Assembly: GCA_001179505.1 (NCBI GenBank)
Contig: CDMY01000612.1
Location: forward strand, 1 to 42,979
Direction of reading: 5' to 3'
DNA length: 42,979 nt
Source: Vitrella brassicaformis
Taxonomy: Eukaryota > Sar > Vitrellaceae
The notes under the pieces are model-generated. The model was not told where the DNA came from, searched no databases, and saw only the letters and a list, made by a program, of their open reading frames with translations. The position numbers were made by a program, and so were the translations under genes. How positions within the stretch are numbered: the stretch's first letter is position 1; each line of letters opens with the position of its first letter. Shown piece by piece: positions 12,401 to 23,259 of this stretch.

Positions 12401-14623
12401 TCACCCACACGACTGTGTCTATGTGTGCAATGTGATGCAATCAATGTGATGTGTGTGTATGTGCATGTAATGTATGTGCGTATGGATGGCATGTAAGAAG
12501 GCATCAAAAAGGGGCCGGCTCATCCCCCTGTCTGCCAATCCATCCATCCATCCACTTGTTCATGTCGGCCGACTGCCTCTCTCATCGCTCACTCAGTCAC
12601 TCACTCTGTCTGTCTGTCTGTCAACAATCAGCCTTGCCCCTCACACACGCACGACACGCATCGAGAGAGAGTATGTAAAACCGCCCACAGAGACTGCCCC
12701 CAGCCACCCCGCCAACCACCCATCCAGTGCAAAACAATCTCTGACGGTCAAGTCAATCAGGGAGCGGTAGACCGATGGATGGATGGATGGATGGCACGGC
12801 TCGTTTCAAAGGACACCGTGTGCACTCGGTTCAAAATCAACCCGCCAGCACCAGCACCACCAGCAGCACCACCACCAGCAGCAGTAAGCACGCAACGGAA
12901 GGCAGCATCCAGCAGCGGCAGCAGCAGCAGCAGCATCAGCGATATTATGGTCATGGTAACAAAGGTAGGCTAGAGGCAAAAATTAGGAACGAACGAACGA
13001 ACCGCATCCCCGCGTCCACCCATATGCCCCTCAATCCCTCCATTGTGGTAGGTCACACACACACACACACACACAGACACACACACGCGTGAAGGGCCTC
13101 ACTCACCTCACCTCACTCATGCAAGCCATGACGGCACGTGGCCATTCATTGTCTCACCATTCATTGCTCATTCATTCTTCATCACTGCACGTCACTCACG
13201 TCGATAAACCGACCCGGCCGTGTGTAGGTGTGGGGTATGGGGTGGGTGTGTGAGTGGGGAGGGAGGGAGGCAGATGAATGAAAGGAAAAATAGCACCCAA
13301 GGCATACATACCATACACGCAGGCAGCCAGGCAGGCAGGCAGGCACGAGAGCTGAGCTGGATGAGCCAGACAGACAGCTTGGGTGGGGTAAGGTAAGGTA
13401 AGGTAAGGTGAGGTGAGGTGGGATGGGGTGAAGAAAAGACTGTTGTGTTGTGTTGCGTTGCCTTGCGTTGCATCGCGTCTTCTCCCTGTACCTAACTGCC
13501 TGCATGCCTCTGATGGCTAGATTCTGCCAAGGCAGAGGAGTGCAGGCCAGGCCAGGCGGGACACTAAGCACAGCACAGACGGCACCAACACAACACAACA
13601 CATCATGGCGTGGGGTGTAGGGCGTTCTGACTGCAAAATACTGCGCGCGTGGACAGACAGACAGGCAGATGGGCAGGCAGGCAGGCAGTCGCTCATGGAA
13701 GCGGGCAGACAGACAGATCACCGGGTGGAGGAATGAGTGGATGAGTGGAGAAAAATAGGTCCCCCGGAAACGAACGCATTGCATTCATTCATCACATCAT
13801 CATTCAGCACGAGAGACCTCGGGGTGAGATGAGATGAGATACATGAGTGTCCGCTCAGTCATGCAGTCAGTTATTGTCCCCTCTTCCCCCCACCCCTCTT
13901 CCCCCACCACCCCCACCACCACACACATGTCCGTCATCATGAAAAGAAAAAAACAAAACACACACACACACACCACACCACACCACACCGATCGATCGAT
14001 CGATCGACGCACATCCAGCCACCCCCCACGCACACACGGCAGCGCATGAATTACCTACCAGCGAGGCAAGTCTCCAGACAGGCAGGCAGGCAGGCAGGGG
14101 GTTGAGTGGTGTGCGTCTGTTCTGTCAGTCAGTATGGATTGCATGGCATGCAGAGGTTACGTACCCCGCTGGATGGTCTGCATACCTATGCAGACGGTCC
14201 AGCAGCCACACATTGACAACACAGTAAGTGGAGGAAAGACAGCCAGCCAGCCAGGTACGTAGCTGTCTCTAGCTTACGATATAACAACACCATCCATCCA
14301 TCCATCCCATGCACCAACGAAGGCAGCACAAATGTGGCACGGCGCTCCTTTCCCCTTCGCTCCCTCCCGTCCAACATGCTTACCCTTTACCTCGATCGAA
14401 CCACCAGGCATCCCCACCAGCAAAAATGCCGAATCCTCTTCTCCCATCCATCCATCCATCCAAACAACCAAGCCAAAGAACTTCACACATCACGCTTTCA
14501 TTGACGGAGAAAACACCATGGAGGCAGCCAGGCAGATAGACAGACAGACAGACAGATAGATAGAAACCAGCCGGCCAGCCCACTCCTCCCCTCCCTCTTT
14601 CCCTCCCCTCCCTCCCCCCTCCC
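9460..14623. other. 5.2 kb gene-free tract of simple repeats
   Basis: I find no exon-like frame here. The tract holds runs of GGCT/CAGC (10240-10262, 10424-10445), GGCA (10628-10645, 11266-11290, 13318-13345, 14078-14098), GGAC (11366-11390), CCAT (12108-12125, 12540-12553), (TG)n (12019-12040), CAG-rich DNA (12843-12940), AAGGT units (13390-13415) and GATC (13989-14007). Open frames in it are translations of these repeats (Cys/Val, Thr/His or Ser/Val-rich). It separates two genes whose 3' ends face each other (NHL-BTB and PP2C), so it includes both 3' untranslated regions. A noncoding RNA cannot be excluded from sequence alone. Confidence 0.6.
13989..14007. repeat. (GATC)n microsatellite
   Basis: This is a perfect self-complementary GATC tandem of nearly five units, directly downstream of a CACCACAC run. 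It is one of many short tandem arrays in the 9.5-14.6 kb tract, but the palindromic unit means it can fold on itself on either strand. Confidence 0.8.
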
Positions 14624-17600
14624 TCACAGCACCCAGGCAGCAATCACGCTGATGTCGTCCATCTTGCCCCCCTGGTAGAAGCCCCCCGCCCGCCGAGCAT
14701 TCTTGGCGAAGGGCGTGCGGGCTCGCGGGTCGGTCGAGCGGTAGAAGGCCGCCTCTGCTATGGCGCGTGCTATCAGCTGGGGGGGCGTGGGCAAGATGGG
14801 AAAGGGGTACGGCTGCTGGTGGGCGCTCTCGCGGTCGCCACGGTCGCCGCCGCCCCCCATGGCCGCCGCGATGGCCTCGGCGGCGAATGCCTCCTCCTGC
14901 AGTCGTCTGAGGGACTTGGAGTGGCGCATGCCGGTCTGTGTGTGTGAGGTGCCACATGGGGAGGCGGCGAGGGAGGCGGCGTGGGGGAGGTCGGATGGGG
15001 AGCGCTGCTGCATCTTGACCCCTTCCTTGAGGGCCCGGGCCTCGCATGGCGAGAGGGCCAGCGAGGCCAGGCCGCTGATCTCGTAGTCGAACAGGTTATC
15101 AAACACACCTGTTGATCGATCGCATCAGTGACGGACATACAAGGTGGGTGAGGTGAGTTGGTGGAGTGAGTGAGTGAGGGACGGACGCCTCTTGCTGTGC
15201 ATCTATGTGTGTGTGTGTATACCGTCGGTGCCCATGATGATGAGGTCTCCTTCCATCAGGGAGATGGTGTACAGGTCGGCCATCGACGGGCTGTCGGGCT
15301 TGTGCACCGCACTCTGAACCACTCTGAACACGCAGACAAAGGCACACCACCACACCGATCGATCGACGAGTGTTCGTTCCCACGTGCAACCACACACGCG
15401 TGCTCACCTGACTAGCTTGTCCTTTCCCGCCGCAATGAGATCCGGGAAGTCCTCCTCAGTGGGCAGACGGCTCAGTTGGTACGGACTGGACATACATACG
15501 CACGCACGCACCCACACACGCGGAGAATGGGCGACATGTGTTGGTGGTGTCGCGGTGTTGCATACCAGTTGAAGAAGTGCTGCTGCTCGCGCGTACGGGA
15601 CACGACCGTGAAGTGGCGGCTCTTGCGATGACGTCTGCAAACGGACACACGCCACGCCACGCCATGCCACCCATGTGTGTGGTGTGTGCAGATCCCACCC
15701 TGGCACGTGCGTGTGCGTACCTAAGCACGAGCACACAGCTGTCCCCCAGGTTGGCCACCCCGAGGTGCGACCGCTGCTCGTCCATGAGTGCGACGGACGC
15801 CGTGCTGCTGCCGAACGCCCGTGTGTTCTCGTACCCCACCTCGAGCATCCGCAGAGCCTTCTCACACACCGGCAGGCTGAAGTAGCTCATCGGCAGCCGA
15901 CGGTCCAGCTGCGGCGTGCTCCCCGCCTGGGGGTGTCCGCGGCCGCGGGTGCCGCTGCCCAGGTGGTAGGGCGGGCCGAGTCCCCGCCATCCGCCAGGCT
16001 TGTCTGCGTTGAAGATCTCGGGGTTGTTGCGTGAGGCGATGAGCTCGGCGACGGCCTGGCAGCCCTGCATCAGCTCCTCAGCGAAGATGCGGGGGTTGCA
16101 GCCCACCTCGCCCCACTCACCTGAATGAAGCAATGACAGAGAGAGATAGGGGGGAGGGGAGGCAAAAGGGAGATTGATAGCTGCCTGTATGTATCCATGG
16201 GTGGGAGAGGGCTCTTGTGTTGGTGGAGGCGTGCTTACCGACGCCGTCAGCGATGCCCATGGCGCCGTTGGCCCAGTCAGCGATGAAGCAAGCGTCCTCG
16301 CCACTGATGGATGGGATGGATCGATGGAGGGATGCACACACCAGACCAACGTACGCACAGGTGTCGTGAGTGATTGGTGTCTCTCGCTGCCGTCTCACTC
16401 ACTCACCCCGAGTGCGCCTTGTCAGGTCTGGGAATCATCCACACGCCGCTGCACATCCGCAACCCGGTCTGCCGGCGGTGGAAGAACGACCGCAACGCCT
16501 GATCGCGCTCGCTCTCGCTCTCGCTCGTCGCCCCGCTGATGTCCTTCTCAGTCACCGTCCCAGCGCTCTGCCGCAGGAGTTCCTCGTTCTGCCCGTGCTT
16601 CTGCATCTCGCTCCAGCGGCGCTCGAGCGCCTCGAGATCTACGATGTCGACCAGGTCTTGCAGCAGCCACAGCACGCGGCAGCGGTCCTTCATGTCCTGG
16701 TTGGGCATCAGATGGTGCGTCACAGAGGTGGGCCAGTAGTCCACCGTCGGGCTGGACACTGATATCGACGACGTCAGCGGAGCCGACTCGGACGGCGGCA
16801 GGCTGGCCAGTGGGGGCAGAGAGCCCGGGATGGCCGGGAGGTCGGTGCCGCTGCGAGTGGGGATGCTCGAGCCCGGGCGGCTGCTCAGCACCGAGTTGAC
16901 GCACGGGACGGGCTCGTCTTCCTCCCCTGAGTGGCTGCCGCCGGTCTTGGTCGACACGCAGGACGACGGCCTTCTCTCGCCGTTGGCCGTGCCCACGCTG
17001 GCGCTCTCACTGTGGTCCATGAGTGTCTCGGCGTCGGAGAAGGTGCTGCGCTGCTCGTCCATGTCCATCATCGACACGCTGCTCGTCCCGTCGCCAGACG
17101 AACTTCCGCTCTCCTTGCGCGTGCGGCCCTCCTGCTGCTGCTCGTCCGGGGGGCCCTCCTCACGCCCGTCGCTCCCTGTCTGCCCCTGCGCAGCCAGGAT
17201 GGCCACTGCACTGCCATGCGGGCCTCTCCGCCAACGCGGCTGCCGCGGGGCTCCACACGGGGGCGCGGGTGCTGCAGCGCCCTCATGCATGCCAGTTGGC
17301 TGGGTGGGCCGAGCCCCAGGGACGGTCATGCCGGGTGCCGTCATGCGTCTGAGGTGGCCGAATGGCGACATACGTGGGGGTGAGGGTGGTTCGGGGCCTG
17401 GGTATGGTGGAGGGGGTGGGGGGCTCTCGTCCTCGGGCAGAGAGGGGAGGGCGCGGGCGGGGCGAGGGACGGGCTGACGGGCCTGGTCGAGACGCTCCGT
17501 CATGCTGCACAGAGGAGGACAAGGCACATCATGACACAGGTCGAGCTAGAGGGCTCTTGTGGTCCTCATCTGGTCTGGTCGCGTAGGGTACCTGAGTGTG

Positions 17601-20450
17601 TCGGCAGTGTGTCTCTTGTGTCCATCCCTGACGACCGGCACGAACGCCATCCCACCACCAGCCACCTTGCCATACGCCACAACACCGCTGCTGCCACCGT
17701 TCTGCGGCTGCGCCTCAGCAGGGGGAAACACGGGAGGCCTCACCCTGCCGCCCCACATGTGACCCTCTGCCTCCAGTGGCGAAGCCGGCGAGGTCGGGCT
17801 GGGGCTCGGGCTGCTCGACGATGGCGTCGACGTGACTACCGGCGGTGGCGGGGGCACCGGCACACTCCGCCCTTTGTCCTTGAGGATACTGCTGAGCCCG
17901 CCTCGGGTCGCCTTGACGGTGCTGGTGCGCCCGCCGCGCCGCTGGAAGGCAGGGGTCGACATGGACTGAGTGGGCGGTCCGGGCAGAACCGGCTCCACNN
18001 NNNNNNNNNNNNNNNNNNNNNNNNNNNNNNNNNNNNNNNNNNNNNNNNNNNNNNNNNNNNNNNNNNNNNNNNNNNNNNNNNNNNNNNNNNNNNNNNNNNN
18101 NNNNNNNNNNNNNNNNNNNNNNNNNNNNNNNNNNNNNNNNNNNNNNNNNNNNNNNNNNNNNNNNNNNNNNNNNNNNNNNNNNNNNNNNNNNNNNNNNNNN
18201 NNNNNNNNNNNNNNNNNNNNNNNNNNNNNNNNNNNNNNNNNNNNNNNNNNNNNNNNNNNNNNNNNNNNNNNNNNNNNNNNNNNNNNNNNNNNNNNNNNCC
18301 CGCCGCGCCGCTGGAAGGCAGGGGTCGACATGGACTGAGTGGGCGGTCCGGGCAGAACCGGCTCCACTGCTGGTGGAGGGGGAGGGGGTGGGGGCGGGGG
18401 TGGGGGAGGCGGCTGGTGCTTGGCGGGGGGAGGGAAGGGTGGTGGGGGTGGCGGGACGGCCTGCTCATCCATTCGTCTCTCGAAGGCCATCTCGTCTGCA
18501 TCGGATCTCGTCAGTAGGGGTAGGAGTGGGGGTTGCTGGGGTGGGTGTGAACCGGTGGGTGCAGGTGCAGGTGCAGGGGGTGGTTCAGGGGACGCTGATC
18601 TGCTGCGGGCCGAGTGCTCGGGCGAGGAGCCAGTGGGCAGCGACTGACAGGACGACTGAGACGAAAGGGAGACGGACACCTCCTGCTCAATCACCCTGAC
18701 GGCCCCGGACGCTACGGACACCTCCGACACCGATATGGCCAGTGAGTCGACATCCGACTGGTAAGATGACACAGACGCACCCCTCGCACGGTCTCTCAAA
18801 GCCTCTGCAGGTAAGGGAGGGGCAGGGGGAGGGGGCGGGGGCGGGGGCGACGGGGCGGCTGCGGTGCGATGCGGCTCAGGCGACCGGTCGTCTGGCGTGT
18901 CACTCGGCACTAAACGGAAGCCGAACCTCGAGAACTCGGGCGTCGTCTCATCCCGCTCAACCTCCCTCCCAGCCTTGCCCTCGCCCTTGCCCTTCTCCCC
19001 CTTGGCCGTGTCGTCACCCTCATCTGGAGGCGGGCGGGCGAGAGGCGGCGCAGATGACCTCAGCGAGGGGGGCGGGCAGCAGACCTTGGCCTCCACATCC
19101 CTATCACGGGTAGTGCTCCCGCTGCTGTCGCTACCCGTTGAGGTGCTCCCGCCCTTGCTGCCGTCTCCGCCACCCTCCTGCTGCTGTTGCTGCTGTTTCC
19201 CATCTTCCTTGTCCCCCTGAGGCGTGCTGGTCCCCTCGCTCATCGGGGTGGGCCGATCCGTGACGTCCGCCGCCGGCCGAGAGCCGTTGATGCCCATGGT
19301 GCTCAGGAATCCTACACTGCCCTCCTGACCTCCAGCCATGCCCGTCGCCTGCCTCCCCGGCACACCTGGCTGTGCGGGTCCCTCGGCTGCTGCCTGTGTG
19401 ACAGCCGCCGGCAGTGGCTGGGGCAGGGGGACTCCCGTGCCGGTCACCATCGGACATGCCGTGGCCATGCCGTCGGGGGTCATAGCCTGGGTGTATGGCG
19501 CCCCGGCCTTGCCCTTCTTGGCCATGCCGACGAGACTCTGCCGCAGCCGGCGCTGCATGTACGGGAACGACAGCCGCAGGCCGCGCAGATCCTCGTCGCC
19601 GATGAGTGCCTTCTGCCCCACCGCCAAGTCGATGGCGCTCATCTGGATCCCGCCGCTGCCGCCGCCGCCGTCTTCTCCTCCAATGGCCGTGGACACGGCC
19701 ATCATGTGTCTCATGGTCTCGCGCTCGGTGAAGGACACGACGGCGTGCTGGGGAGGGGGAGACGGGGTGTCCTCCGAGTTGTCAGACGAGCCACCATGCG
19801 ACAGAGAGCTGTCGGCGCTCTCCGTATCGACGTCCTGATTGAGAACCGATGGGCTCATGACGGGCGGCGGGGTCAGCGGCGCCCGGCTGGTGCGCCTCAC
19901 CGCACCTTCTGGCAGCTGGATGCTCCGAAACTCCCTCGCGGCCGCCGGCTTGGGAGCGTCGCTTTCTGGCTCTGGCCTCTTCGCTGCCTGGGCTGCGGGC
20001 GGCACTGCTGATGACGGACCGGCCTGCTGCTGCGCGAGAGGCTGGTCGTGAGACGGTGTTTCCTCGACGATAGGAGGGGGAGAGGGCGGGTGCTGGGTCA
20101 ACGGCGACGGTGTGGGATGTGTTGCGCCTTCCGGACGATTGGTCATAACACGGAAGGGCCGCTGACTGTTGCCACGCTCCAGAAAACTGCACGAAAGGCA
20201 CGCAGGCAGAAGAACCGACAGGAGAGTGAGAACGGGCTCCACTGGATGATTGCGGCTGTGTCTCGTGTGTGATGTCGTCTTACAATAGCGCTCCGTGCAC
20301 GTGGGCATGCAGCGGGTGCTGTGGTACGCGGTTGAGGGCGTCGGCAATCCTGAGGAACTCCTCCTTCTCAGCGGCTTCTAAACTCGCAGCTGCAGGGCCA
20401 CTCGCTGACGTGAGGCTGGCTGTCCGTCCAACATCACAACGCTCCTGCAT
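14624..20450 (-). CDS. PP2C-family Ser/Thr phosphatase (PTC7-like) with giant disordered N-terminus
   Basis: This is a minus-strand gene of about nine exons. Exon 1 (20284-20450) starts MQERCDVG, with an in-frame TAG immediately upstream. Exon 2 (17592-20186) and exon 3 (16407-17504) are long and encode low-complexity Ser/Pro/Gly/Gln-rich sequence, including a long polyproline run. The junctions are phase-consistent (AG|C giving TLSMTERL between exons 2 and 3). The catalytic domain is in the 3' exons: GEDACFIAD and IADGVGEWGEVG (about 16306-16120), ANLGDSCVLV (about 15740), GDLIIMGTDGVFDNLFDYE (across the intron ending near 15110) and GGKMDDISVIAAWVL at the C-terminus. The metal-binding Asp residues of the DGVG, TDGVFDN and KMDD motifs are all present, so activity is likely. 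The motif set fits the PTC7/PPTC7 group. Exon 2 contains a 300-N gap with duplicated flanks, so the length is uncertain. It is head to head with the HAD gene. Confidence 0.85.
17999..18298. other. Assembly gap of 300 N with duplicated flanks
   Basis: The roughly 70 bases before the Ns (about 17930-17998, ending GGCAGAACCGGCTCCAC) are repeated after them (18299-18367). In the PP2C frame both copies encode the same VEPVLPGPPTQSM segment. After the second copy comes a G-rich run coding for polyproline on the minus strand. The exact size of 300 is a placeholder, and the flank repeat suggests overlapping contig ends that were not merged. Confidence 0.85.
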
Positions 20451-20903
20451 CTAACGCCCCTGCATCCCACACGCACGCACACCCACACCAGACAGCACAC
20501 ACGCACGCACGCCGTCGGTCAATCACGGCGAACCAGTCCGAGACCCATCTGTGTGTTTGTGTTGTGTCGAGGTGACTGACCTGATGTGAACAAGCGTCAG
20601 AGGTCCCTCGCTCCACACACATGACGATGTATCACGCGCAAACGGCAGGAAGGACGCCCTCGTGAGGTGGTGGGAGTGGTTCGTGGCGGGGTTCGTGGCG
20701 AAAGCGGTCCTTACGTTCTCGAAAATGGCAGGTGCAGTGGTATTCACGACGTGCAGCAGAGTCAGAGTCAGAGTCACACTCTCATTCTCAACTTATCCTG
20801 AGGCCAATTGTCCTCCCCCTTCGTTTCGCGTAACGAATTAGTTTTTCAGCTCGCACTTCCGATAATACCTTCATGGGACAGAGGACTTCAGCCGTCAGGC
20901 CGC
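20451..20903. promoter_or_regulatory. Divergent intergenic region between PP2C and HAD genes
   Basis: These 453 bases separate the minus-strand PP2C start from the plus-strand HAD start. The interval contains (ACGC)n-like repeats at 20466-20512 and a run of GAGTCA units near 20758-20776. A plus-strand frame is open from about 20808 into the HAD gene but begins with TTG and adds no homology-like sequence, so I treat it as 5' untranslated. No TATA box is obvious. Confidence 0.4.
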
Positions 20904-22355
20904 ATGCTGCCGATACCTATGTGCCCTTTCCTTCCCTCCCTGCTGCTTTTGTTCGTGCCGTCTGATGCATTCGTTCCAAGGCGTCCGCTACTGTCGTCAT
21001 CCCACCATGCGGCTCGGCGGTGCTGCTCCCGTAGATCCCTCGTGTCGATGGACGGCGAACAAGATCAGATCCCGAAGCCGCCGGTGCGCCACGACCCCAA
21101 CATCCCCCCCGGGTCCCAGCGGATACCGCTGTACCCCGCCCACAGGCGGACGCCGTGGAACTCGTACAACTATGACTTCTGCAAGGGCATGAGGATCCCC
21201 GACCTCGAGAGGAAGCCACCGGAGGAGAGGAAGATGCCCATCAGGTACCACCCCCTGACCGGCGAGGAGCTGCCCGGCCCTCGGTTCATGGCCGTGCCGC
21301 CCGAGATCTTCGCCCTCGACTTCGACGGGGTCATCTGCACCAGCCACAAGGAGAGCATGCTGTCGGCTTATGCTGCGTGCAAGGCTCTGTGGCCTGAGAG
21401 GTTTCGCTGGGACACGATGCCCTTCTGGCTGATGGAACGGGTGCGTCACGCCCGGCCGGTGATCGAGACGGGCTATGAGACGCTGCTGGTGATGCGGTGG
21501 CTGGTGGAGGAGATGCTGGCGGTAGAGGAGCAGTACGGCTACAGCATCGACGACAAACCCATGTACTTCCCGTGGCGAGTGCGCATGCTGGAGAGCGAGT
21601 GGGGTCCGGCCTTCCGGGACGGTCTGATGGACAGATACGGCGCTTCGAAAGAGGAGCTCATGGCTGCTTTCAGCAGCGCGCGTGACGAGTGGATTGCCCG
21701 CAACGTGACTGACTGGCTGGCGCACAACGACTTCAACTACGGCATGATCGACATCATCCGCTACGTGACCGAGATCTTCGAGAAGAAGGTGCACATCGTG
21801 TCGACCAAGCAGGACAAGTACATCCGGCTGCTGCTCGAACACGCCGGCCTCAACGTGTCACTTGCCGCGGGGCTTATCGAGATCTACGGCCTGGGTCAGG
21901 GGAGCAAGCCAGACATTCTATACAACTTGCAGCAGGAGCAGGGCATCCAAGGCGTGCCCATGCACTTCGTTGAGGACCGCCTTGAAACCCTTCTCCAGTG
22001 CGCAGCCGACCCGCGGCTGGACTTGGCCCGGCTGTATTTCGCCAAGTGGGGCTACTCGAACGCCGATCAGAAGCTGCTGGCCATCGAGCACCCCCGGGTT
22101 CGGTGCGTCAACACCGTGGAGATGATCGCACTCATGTGTTTCCCCGCCGACACGCCCGGCCGCAAGTGGATATGGGGGTATGAGACCCCTCCTCGGGTGC
22201 CATTTGGGATGGAGCTGGTGGGCATGTCTGGCGGGTACGGGTCTTGGGAAAGCAACCCCGACACGATGAACGAGGAGGTGGACCGAGACGTGCGGTGGGA
22301 CCCCTTCAGAGGCATCGGCAGCACAATGAATGAGGAATGGATCGGCGGCACTTGA
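20904..22355 (+). CDS. HAD-superfamily hydrolase-like protein, probably plastid-targeted
   Basis: This single uninterrupted exon encodes 483 residues from the first ATG (MLPIPMCPFLPS). The first 22 residues form a signal peptide with a Leu-rich core, followed by A|FVPRR, the Ala-Phe-x-Pro junction typical of bipartite targeting to secondary plastids, then a Ser/Arg/His-rich transit-like stretch. The mature part has the HAD motif I DFDG at 139-142 (Asp139 nucleophile, Asp141), a motif II-like Ser/Thr at 300-301 (HIVSTKQDKYI) with Lys302, and acidic motif IV-like residues Glu357-Asp358 (HFVEDRLETLL). Catalysis is therefore plausible; the substrate is unknown. The layout resembles uncharacterised HAD-like proteins of cyanobacteria and plant plastids. 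It is the only intronless gene among these multi-exon genes, which could reflect late acquisition or retroposition. A downstream Met at residue 6 is an alternative start. Confidence 0.85.
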   Translation: MLPIPMCPFLPSLLLLFVPSDAFVPRRPLLSSSHHAARRCCSRRSLVSMDGEQDQIPKPPVRHDPNIPPGSQRIPLYPAHRRTPWNSYNYDFCKGMRIPDLERKPPEERKMPIRYHPLTGEELPGPRFMAVPPEIFALDFDGVICTSHKESMLSAYAACKALWPERFRWDTMPFWLMERVRHARPVIETGYETLLVMRWLVEEMLAVEEQYGYSIDDKPMYFPWRVRMLESEWGPAFRDGLMDRYGASKEELMAAFSSARDEWIARNVTDWLAHNDFNYGMIDIIRYVTEIFEKKVHIVSTKQDKYIRLLLEHAGLNVSLAAGLIEIYGLGQGSKPDILYNLQQEQGIQGVPMHFVEDRLETLLQCAADPRLDLARLYFAKWGYSNADQKLLAIEHPRVRCVNTVEMIALMCFPADTPGRKWIWGYETPPRVPFGMELVGMSGGYGSWESNPDTMNEEVDRDVRWDPFRGIGSTMNEEWIGGT

Positions 22356-23259
22356 CCGATGGATCGCCGGGTCGCGGGGAGTGAGTGAGTGGATGGCAGA
22401 CAGACAGATGCGTGAGAAGATATGAAGGAAGGAAGCTAGCTGGAATTGATTGCATGCCATATGAGTGTTTGCCTTGCCAGTCAGCTGCCCTTTTCTGGGT
22501 GTTAAGAAGCGTTCCTGGCAGCGTTGCCTGAGAGGACCAAGGAGGCTTTTAATGCTTCTTCTTTCTGTAGAGGTATCTAGATAGCTACTGCAGTCAGTGT
22601 GGGGGGCGAGGGCGGGAGGCTCTAAGACCGTCTACATGAAGAGACATAAGGCATTGGTGAACGGATGTGATGTCGAGTGAAGATGTGTTGCGTCAATGTA
22701 ATGGAGCCGGAAGAGCTGCAATCTGGCCGGAGAGGGGGAGACGGACAGCAAAGGGCTGAGCGTTTTTCTGGCCTGACCGAGCGATTCGTCGTTTTTCGGC
22801 GATGCGCGGCAGAGAGCCAGACAGTACTAGCAACTGTTGTGGTTGCAGGCGGCGTGCAGACGGGTGTGGGACGCTGAGTGTTTGGGCGCCTGCCTGTTTG
22901 AGCGGGGCACCTGGCCTGTCTGCGATGACAATGCGGTCAATCCGTTGGGGATCTCTCTGTGTGTGTGTCGATCTGCGGCCGACAGGCACACACAGCTGTC
23001 CGTGTATGGGTGTGGAATGTCCATACGGTGAGGCCGACTGCCCGACTTGTTTGGTCCGCTCGTTCAACGAAAACGTGTGAGGTCTGTCATGCGCTCACTG
23101 ACCCCGACTCTCTGAGTTTGTCTGTCTGTCTGTCTCGGTGTGATCCTTCTTGATCGATCCCCCTTTCGCACACAGTCGTGAAAAGAAATAGCAGCCAGTC
23201 CAGCTCTGTCCACTCAGTCACTCAGCCGTCAGCTAGTGGGCTCCGTACATGAGGCTCAT
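22356..23259. other. Intergenic, no supported gene
   Basis: This lies between the 3' end of the HAD gene and the 3' end of the small secreted-protein gene, so both 3' untranslated regions are here. Small frames exist (for example 22677-22877) but show no coding pattern. A short complementary pair, AAGAAGC near 22504 and GCTTCTT near 22554, could form a 3'-end hairpin, which is weak evidence. Confidence 0.45.

Noticed and set aside
12775-13092. CAG-rich stretch that could encode polyserine/polyglutamine
   Set aside because: It is open in several frames on both strands, as expected for trinucleotide repeats, with no neighbouring exons that join in phase.
9460-14623. Tandem repeats resembling a CRISPR-like array
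   Set aside because: The units are 2-5 bases, without spacers of constant length, and the window is clearly eukaryotic.
20523-20777. 84-codon minus-strand frame upstream of the PP2C start
   Set aside because: It starts in GAGTCA repeats, is in no clear splice relation to exon 1 of the PP2C gene, and lies in the divergent promoter region.
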